From NCBI RefSeq assembly GCF_021130785.1, contig NC_060213.1, positions 130,524,001-130,588,000 on the forward strand: a stretch of DNA of 64,000 nucleotides. Reading direction: 5' to 3'. This DNA comes from Homalodisca vitripennis. Its lineage: Eukaryota; Arthropoda; Insecta; Hemiptera; Cicadellidae. Under the pieces are notes generated by a model. The model was not told the DNA's origin and did not search any database. It was given only the letters and a program-made list of their open reading frames with translations. Made by a program: the position numbers and the translations under genes. Below, piece after piece: positions 59,101 to 64,000 of the stretch (positions are counted from its first letter, which is position 1; each line of letters starts with the position of its first letter).

Positions 59101-61890
59101 TGAGTTAGTGTATGCAGTTTCAGTGGCCGTCTGGCAGCCTTGTAGAGAAGGGAATAATGGGCATGTTCATCGCGGTATCTATTAAGAAGTGTTGTACCCA
59201 CAATGAGATAACTGTTTCTGACCAGTTTTGTATTCCTCGCTGTGTACGCTTTATGTACCAGAATGGGGATCTCAAACTTATATGAAATCAAAACATTCTT
59301 TGACCTTTCTTCTTTTGTTTAGTCATTTGACTAAAGTAATCTGTACAGTTTAAATGTTTTGTTTGTTATTGAGTTATTTTACTCTTATACTTACTGTTAG
59401 AGCTACCCGTCAGATAGTACTTTGTGGAAAAGTATTCTTCTGTACCACGGAAGGTAACTTGCTTATTTCTTGAATCTGACCCGGAGGCTGATCTAGTCCC
59501 TCGGAATGAAACACTGGCTTCTCCAAGAAAATGAATTTTTACACCTGGAATTGAAAAAACCATAATCACTTTAAACAAGTCATTAATAAATAATTAAACC
59601 TGCATTAACTGACTTTCAATAAATCAATGGTGGAAAAATTTCAGTGTTATGAATAAAAATACTAAATGACTAGCATAACTATAAACAAAAATCACACACT
59701 GTGCACTCCAAATAATCTTTATAATCACTAGGTTAGTTGATTTTAATGGTTGAGTTTTTAATTCCACAAATGCTAGTAACTTTTTCCTCCTCCTAGGGAC
59801 GATTGGTCGAAGGGAAGGAAACCTCTTCCACCAGTGGAGCTTGAATGGTTTAGAGACAGCTCTAAAGGAAAAAGTGTTACAGGTGCTGGAATTGTGGGGG
59901 TGAGACCATGCAGGGAGCTGGTGGTCCCTATGGGTCCTTATCCTACAGTTTTTCAGGCAGAGGTCCCCATTTATGGAATGTGCTCGTGAGAATCTTCATC
60001 TGCGTTATAGGAGTAAGACGATCAATATTTTTATGGACAGTCAGGCAGCACTGATGGCGCTGGACTCTTGTGTGTTCAAATCCAAACTTGTCTGGGATTG
60101 CTATCAAGTCGTTTCTTCTCTTGCCAGAATCAACAATGTGACTGTTTGTTGGGTTCCTGGTCATAAGGGGATCCCTTGGAATGAGAGCTGATGCCCTGGC
60201 CAACCAGGGTTCAGCGTCAATTTTGACAGGCCCTCAACCGTTCTGAGGTATTCCAAGGTGTGAATAATTTGGGGCTGTCTCGAAATGGGTTCGCACTGAA
60301 CATGAGAGAAGGTGGAGGTTGCATCCGGGCGTGAGAATGATCAGAATGGTACTACAGTTGCCTTCCTACAGAGTGGCATCTGAACTTCTCTCAATAAGTA
60401 GATCAATGTCTTCTCGGGTTATAGGTCTGATCACGGGACATGGTCACCTGAGAAAGCATCTTCACAGGAGTTGGTATCCTTCAGGACGATCCACTCTGTA
60501 GAATGTGTGATGAGCAGAATAACACTTGCTCTTTGATTGTCATACAATAGCAAGGGAGCTGTATGCCATCTTTGATAGTTTGGACAAGGGTGACGAATTT
60601 CCCCAAGAGGACCTAATAGTTTGTTTTTGGCAGTTTGCGGAACTGCTGAAATGACTGGTAGGCCTCATGGTGTGCTTCTGGGGTGCGCAAAAGGCCCTTG
60701 AAGGTTAAGTGCAAGGCAGTAGGCCGCCCCATAGAAGAAGAACTGATAGTAATGAAATCCGAGTCACGGTTCACGATCACTGTTAACCAACCAGCTACAG
60801 CAATTTCATATCTGATAAATCGTTCAAGTGATGATTGAATCACAGTCACGATCCCTGCTAACCAACCAGTTATGCAGCAATTTCTTACCTGCTTTTTTTT
60901 TTTTTTTTTTGTTCAAAACTAATAGCGATGGAATTGCAGACACGATTCACAATCAATGTAAACCAGCCTCTTACTAGATTTCTTTCCTGCTATATCGTTC
61001 AATAACTGATAGCAATGAAATCCGAGTCACGGTTCACGATCAGTGTTAACCAACTAGCTACAGCGATGCCTTAACTGTTAAATCATTCAAAACTTATAGC
61101 AATTGAATCACAGTTATTATTCACGATCACTGCTAACCAACCAGCTATGCAGAAACTTCTTTCCTGATATATCATTCAGTAACTGATAGCGTTGGAATCC
61201 CAATCACAATATATGATCACTGATAACAACCAGCTTACAGCGATTTCTGACCTGTTTCTACAATTTAGTAGCTGTTAGGAATAACTGCAATAAGGTTGCA
61301 GATAAGTGAATCGCAACACTAATGTGTAATATAGCCTAATATCGTCATAATGACATTTAATTTTCACAGTGTGAAATAAAATGTTATTTCTGCAATTTAG
61401 TCTTTCAGGTCCCCGGTACAAAAATATCTTCTGAAATAGTGGCCTCCAGATAATACCAAAGTACCAAATATTGATACTGAGGTAGTCAAAGTAACCTTTA
61501 CATTTACATGTATGAATAGTGTCTCGAGTGACATATTTGAATGGCTCCATCATAGGGTCAAGCCTCTGCACCAACTCTAAATATTGAGCCACAACTGTTA
61601 TGACCTAACCAAATAAGAAATAAAAACAAACATAGGCCTAGGCCTAATGGATGACCTGGATATTACAATTTTGAATTTGATTAATCCTTAACGGGATTAA
61701 ACGAATGTCACATTAAATCAGATACTTTATAAACATTCTGCCCATGTATTTATCGGCTTATTAAAAAAAACTAACCTCTTATTTTCTTAGGTTTATCCAG
61801 ATTAAATTTTAATTTTCCAGATACTACAGAACCACCATAGTATATACCACTTGGGTTATCTAATAAAATCTGAAAGTTTTCTATCCCCAT
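47545..61890 (-). CDS. arrestin-domain-containing protein with repetitive proline-rich tail, 6 exons
   Basis: The exons are 61776-61890, 59395-59544, 57036-57244, 53848-54030, 50053-50241 and 47545-48261. GT/AG junctions join them in frame to 520 residues. The arrestin N domain is 1-158: FQILLDNPSGIYYGGSVVSG, RGVKIHFLGEA, LPGEYEHPFTTTLPPVLPSS. The C domain is about 159-300: SGPLTMVLNLPHAGYVPGQN and VPVVPVFNLQRC. The remaining roughly 220 residues are Pro/Met-rich, with about nine copies of an 11-residue unit QPPFNPSMPTA. Alpha-arrestins are cytoplasmic adaptors in receptor and membrane-protein trafficking, often recruiting Nedd4-type ligases through PPxY. I find no PPxY here, only PPFN. The start ATG at 61890 is followed by the typical first beta strand. 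No breaks are seen. Confidence 0.92.
47810..48125 (-). repeat. 33-bp coding tandem repeat
   Basis: About nine units of 33 bp encode QPPFN(P/S)(S/T)MP(T/I/M)A, with degenerate copies on both sides. A 99-bp higher-order pattern (PSMPTA, STMPMA, PSMPIA) occurs twice in succession, showing duplication of a three-unit block. Confidence 0.92.
48560..48930. repeat. degenerate minisatellite
   Basis: Variants of GGAGCTTCTGGCCCCTAG and CTCTGAGAGCCTTTGG recur every 20-25 bp, GC-richer than the surroundings. It is strongly diverged, so the exact unit length is uncertain. Confidence 0.6.
49598..49970. mobile_element. 373-bp TTAA-flanked MITE (tentative)
   Basis: Flanked by TTAA at 49594-49597 and 49971-49974, with ends CCTTTCCCAATGTG and GAGGTGTGAGGG, which are only weakly complementary. 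No coding. It fits a piggyBac-type MITE but could be chance. Confidence 0.45.
50053..50241 (-). CDS. arrestin-domain protein exon 5
   Basis: 63 codons, phase 0: IIECKANVPEYRTKTDYEDL through IITCDYVFM, the second half of the arrestin C domain. Donor ATG/GTAAGT. Confidence 0.92.
50428..53052 (+). mobile_element. Tc1/mariner-superfamily element with long inverted repeats
   Basis: CAGGGTGATTCGGTTAG at 50428 and its complement ending at 53052 are bordered by TA. The inverted arms extend about 510 bp (about 50428-50937 and 52543-53052), much longer than the roughly 20-30 bp of mariner. It was inserted in a TA microsatellite, which continues at 53053. The centre holds a broken transposase. It lies in intron 4 of the arrestin-domain gene in the antisense orientation relative to that gene. 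Confidence 0.9.
51340..52408 (+). pseudogene. transposase remnant (DDE, Tc1/mariner superfamily)
   Basis: The pieces in order are: a helix-turn-helix region with EAIIMATERSPGVSTRRLSR and RFAVSQSEVWRTLRKK, the first catalytic block KTILFTDEAQFTRDGV, HNEHIWAEGNPH, GPFILRGHLNSRMYLEFL, WPPRSPDLTPF around the second and third catalytic positions, and ending RRITRSIRKRAAKCIEVQG. Frameshifts and stops occur from about 51830 onward. The FTDEAQF and PPRSPDLTP blocks identify the family. Confidence 0.88.
53053..53103. repeat. (TA)n microsatellite
   Basis: About 50 bp of TA dinucleotides directly abutting the transposon end; a shorter TA-rich piece lies on the other side at 50409-50427, consistent with insertion into one microsatellite. 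Confidence 0.9.
53395..53645 (-). pseudogene. Penelope-like element GIY-YIG remnant
   Basis: The - strand encodes KMTFESSNVIYQLSCKDC, then LKDYVGRTITPLHIRMNKN, and later SHFGPCNGA. The VIY-x-L-x-C-x2-C-x4-YVGRT-x4-L-x2-R pattern is the GIY-YIG endonuclease of Penelope-like retroelements. Only about 80 residues remain, and no reverse transcriptase is visible next to it. Confidence 0.7.
53848..54030 (-). CDS. arrestin-domain protein exon 4
   Basis: 61 codons, phase 0: LPVKQEVEKTFCCLWCRSGP through VDNVVIKLQK, the start of the arrestin C domain. Acceptor TTTTAG. Confidence 0.93.
54031..57035 (-). other. intron 3 of arrestin-domain gene
   Basis: 3.0 kb, with an RTE-like LINE 3' end on the opposite strand (55589-56484) and a short CA/TA microsatellite at about 56540-56570. 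The rest shows nothing recognisable. Confidence 0.7.
55589..56484 (+). mobile_element. 5'-truncated RTE-like LINE
   Basis: The catalytic FADDVAIIAKSKEELKVL is followed by GLRINEEKTKIMECG, FTYLGVMLTN, a stop at 56042, YGSENWVLSKKTEKRL, GWAGHLLRKEDNSLVKNV and GRRPPGRPKLRWRDQIRRD, the C-terminal order of RTE-like reverse transcriptases. It ends at about 56466 in an AGTA/GTAA simple repeat (GTAAGTAAGTAAGTA), the usual RTE tail. The 5' part, including the endonuclease, is missing. There is a single internal stop, so it is comparatively young. Confidence 0.85.
57036..57244 (-). CDS. arrestin-domain protein exon 3
   Basis: 209 bp: EMELLPGEYEHPFTTTLPPV through NNIAEAK, the second half of the arrestin N domain including the LPPVLPSSFE motif. 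The first codon (AGT) spans the intron. Donor AAG/GTCTAG, weaker than the others. Confidence 0.92.
57245..59394 (-). other. intron 2 of arrestin-domain gene
   Basis: It holds the MITE at 58018-58673. Also, at about 57374, CTAGCTGTTTCCCGTGGCTT resembles a dispersed repeat terminus common in arthropod genomes; its family is not assigned. Confidence 0.55.
58018..58673. mobile_element. 656-bp piggyBac-type MITE
   Basis: It is bounded by exact TTAA duplications (58014-58017 and 58674-58677), with matching ends CCCTTTTAGTGCTA and TAGCACTAAAAGGG (perfect 13-14 bp inverted repeat). Near the left end is a palindrome AGCGTCTACGACGTAGACGCT with one mismatch or less. It has no transposase frame. Confidence 0.88.
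59395..59544 (-). CDS. arrestin-domain protein exon 2
   Basis: 150 bp, phase 1 to phase 1: VKIHFLGEASVSFRGTRSAS through KYYLTGSSN, the N-domain strands with the GEA motif. Acceptor TTCCAG, donor A/GTAAGT. Confidence 0.92.
59785..60735 (+). mobile_element. RNase H-bearing LINE 3' end
   Basis: LPPVELEWFRDSSKGKSVTG with AGIVGVRPCRELVVPMGPYP, then MECARENLHLRYRSKTINIF, MDSQAALMALDS and VCWVPGHKGIPWNE form an RNase H domain (the DSQAA aspartate and VPGHKG histidine motifs are visible). The 3' part matches 7515-7640. It is 5'-truncated with several frameshifts. It ends without poly(A) and runs directly into the minisatellite at 60741. It lies in intron 1 of the arrestin-domain gene, opposite strand. 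Confidence 0.82.
60741..61270. repeat. minisatellite of about 88-bp units, six copies
   Basis: Units start near 60741, 60826, 60917, 61003, 61091 and 61181. Each has ACTGATAGCAATGAAATCC-like, TCACGATCACTGTTAACCAA-like and CAGCTACAGCAATTTC-like parts. Units 1 and 4 are closest to each other, suggesting a three-unit (about 262 bp) higher-order period. A run of about 18 T interrupts unit 2. Confidence 0.85.
61776..61890 (-). CDS. arrestin-domain protein exon 1 (start)
   Basis: 115 bp from ATG, ending in phase 1: MGIENFQILLDNPSGIYYGG then SVVSGKLKFNLDKPKKIR. The YYGGSVVSGKL strand is typical of the alpha-arrestin N-terminus. Donor G/GTTAGT. Confidence 0.93.
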
Positions 61891-62046
61891 TACTTATAGT
61901 GTAATGATATTATATATTAGAAAAGTTTTACACTATAATTCTTCGCCGGCAACTGACTTCAATAAAGTTAACAACAACAATGTAGTCTAGTCAACTAGTC
62001 AACTGTTGAACAGTGTGCCAGACAGCCAGAGTTAAAGCGAAGGACA

Positions 62047-63068
62047 CAGGGTGGCCAACGTAACTTGGACAAAATTCCCTAGATGAGGAGCTAAAATTTC
62101 CCTACATTAAGAACTTACCCTATATAACTGAATTTTAATTAGTAGCCGACAAAAAATTCCTGATTCAGATTATTTTAAAACTACCATTGATTGAAATGGT
62201 ACTCTGTATAACCTTTCGAAATATGCAATGTTTTGAAATATATCAAGACTACTTTAATTGACAACTTTTATTCAATATTTTTTAAGGTGTCACCGTCTTT
62301 GGCAAGTGCAGTTTAAGTGACGGGAATGTTATGATTTGTTGCGATACTTTATATCTTAAAAAATATTATATTCAACTGTTATATAATATAGTAACAATAA
62401 AACACATGCACACACAAACTAACATTTATACTGATAATGGTATGATAGGCTCTAGTTATCAAGATACTTATTGTATATATTTATTTTGAATGTCTTGTTG
62501 TGGTTAGTTTATACTTTGAAATCATAATAGGTAGTACATTTTAACGCTCTTTTGGATGTAAAAATCCCCTTCTATTAATTGTCTTCAGCTTGTTTCTTAC
62601 TTTTATTTTCATTACCCATGATGTAGTTTGTTCCATCAACAGCAAACCCAATTAAGTTTCGCTTATATGAAGTAGCATTACTTCGGAAAAAATCTTACTT
62701 ATATTTATATAGTTCATCCGAGGTTTTACTTTCAACATGAATAAGAGTTAAGAACTCATCTGAAGTTGTGGTTTCAGTTACAGTTATGGCAATTAAACAC
62801 AGATGTTTTGTACGTCCTATATATGTACTTATATTAGCCAAAAGGGAAAAGTTATAGACTTAATTTCTCTATCAGTGTTCCCCTTATAACTTTTTTTTTA
62901 CATATAAAGGCCGTTTTAGTCTTGAACCACTTTGCTAGATCGGAATCAAGGCAATCAGCTGTTACAAGTTTGAGTATATATATATATATTCCCATACCTG
63001 GCCAAATATTCCCCAGATATTTAAAAAAATTCTATATTTAGGGAGAAATTCCCTAGGTTGGCAAAGCT
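62047..63068. mobile_element. possible MITE upstream of the arrestin-domain gene
   Basis: CAGGGTGGCCAACGTAAC at the left and, at the right, a degraded complement (CCCTAGGTTGGCAAAGCT) are flanked by direct repeats AGGACA (62041-62046 and 63069-63074). Both ends also carry AATTCCCTA/AAATTCCCT. No transposase frame is seen. Likely a hAT-type MITE, but the ends are diverged. Confidence 0.5.
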
Positions 63069-63074
63069 AGGACA

Positions 63075-64000
63075 TTTTTATGAGAACTTAATAGATTTTA
63101 AAATACCAACGTTTTTTAAAAGGTTGATATTTTTAATATGAAACTAGTTTCCTTCTTAATTTTAGTTCGTTTTAAGCCCTTATTGTATATAATAATGAAC
63201 GTACCGTACGTTTCGAATTGTGATAACAATGCCAGAAAATATGTTTGGTAAAAATAAATTTGACAGGCTGAATTTACGTTTTCCTCAGGTACGCTTATGG
63301 CTATCTGTAGAAGTGTTTCATGTGTTTATGGAAAATGCGGTGTTCACGATATTTGCATACATCTACAGGTTATTTGTCTGTAGAAGATCCTTGGCGGAGC
63401 CGGATCCCGGCGATACATCTTACCTTCGAAATAGCATTACCTGTTTTGGTAGTATTCCATATATTTGAGTAAAAGAAAAAATAGTTTGTGAGTTTTGGCT
63501 AGTTTTTTGATAAAAATTATTGAGAACACACGGTTATCTGTTTAACATTTAAGCTTTCACTACTTTAATTCATCTTTATTAAAACATAATGGCACTATAA
63601 TGATTTATTATACAGCATTTGTTGTATGTCTCTTAAAAAAAGACATAATAAAATATCGAGTTCTTAGTAGATAATTACAAGCTTAATTGTTTTTTGAAAC
63701 CCCATTTTGGAACTCGGCTCTGTCAAGAATCTTCTTTAAAAAGATTTGTATTACCCAGGGAATACAAAACGGATATCCCTCCTGGCCTCATTCACTCATA
63801 CCAGAAATAGAACTTAATTAACTTAACTAACAACAACAATAACAACAACGATTAACAACAACAACAATTAACTTTGTTTTCTAATTAGTGCCTTGAGCGC
63901 GGGCGGTTGTCCAACTAACATCACTTTGAGTGAACCTTACGCTTGATCACTACCGTCTAGATAAACACATAGAAATCCACTGAACATGACGTATTATGGT
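63075..64000. other. non-coding DNA, one uncharacterised ORF
   Basis: At 63229-63468 an ATG-started frame (MPENMFGKNKFDRLNLRFPQ...) ends in a stop; CCTCAG/GTACGC inside it could be a splice donor, making 63229-63288 a first exon of a + strand gene running out of the window. I do not recognise it. The last 200 bp contain short CAA repeats. Confidence 0.25.

Noticed and set aside
1..64000. CRISPR arrays, prokaryotic operons, riboswitches, phage or viral genes
   Set aside because: No spaced direct-repeat arrays of that type, Shine-Dalgarno-led gene clusters or viral hallmark genes were seen; the content is eukaryotic.

Overview
This window looks like AT-rich nuclear DNA from an arthropod, most likely an insect. 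The evidence is spliceosomal introns with GT/AG borders in two conserved animal genes, long non-coding stretches, and a dense mixture of decayed DNA transposons (mariner, Tc1-like, piggyBac, hAT, pogo/Tigger) and non-LTR retrotransposons (CR1-like, RTE-like, an RNase H-bearing family, a Penelope-like remnant) typical of insect genomes. I see no bacterial, organellar or viral operon. The species cannot be named from the sequence.

Two host genes can be rebuilt completely. On the + strand, 10 exons between 19956 and 36469 join in frame to a 491-residue PLP-dependent threonine dehydratase (L-threonine ammonia-lyase) with a C-terminal ACT domain. On the - strand, 6 exons between 61890 and 47545 join in frame to a 520-residue arrestin-domain-containing protein (ARRDC/alpha-arrestin) whose C-terminal tail is an 11-residue PPFNPSMP-type repeat array encoded by a 33-bp tandem repeat. 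The two genes converge and are about 11 kb apart. They have no evident functional link. A possible terminal exon of a further + strand gene lies at about 1432-1544.

Layout: 1-19.8 kb is gene-poor DNA with LINE scraps, three TTAA-flanked piggyBac-type MITE sequences, a Tigger/pogo remnant, and several strong palindromes. 19.9-36.5 kb is the threonine dehydratase gene. Its intron 5 is enlarged to 6.7 kb by a CR1-like LINE (ORF1 with a PHD-like finger, ORF2 with endonuclease and reverse transcriptase) and carries a hAT-type MITE; its intron 2 holds an older CR1-like copy. 36.5-47.5 kb is intergenic and carries an RNase H-LINE fragment, a large hairpin repeat, an internally deleted mariner, a piggyBac remnant, a tRNA-derived SINE, and a hAT fragment next to a reverse transcriptase scrap. 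47.5-61.9 kb is the arrestin gene. Its introns hold a 2.6-kb Tc1/mariner-superfamily element with roughly 510-bp inverted repeats, a Penelope-like GIY-YIG remnant, an RTE-like LINE 3' end, TTAA MITEs, an RNase H-LINE 3' end and two minisatellites. 62-64 kb is non-coding, with a possible MITE directly upstream of the arrestin gene.

I found no clear sign of a wholly new system. The most unusual host feature is the repetitive, proline-rich arrestin tail, which has PPFN-type motifs and no canonical PPxY. All calls come from reading the sequence; no database search was run.
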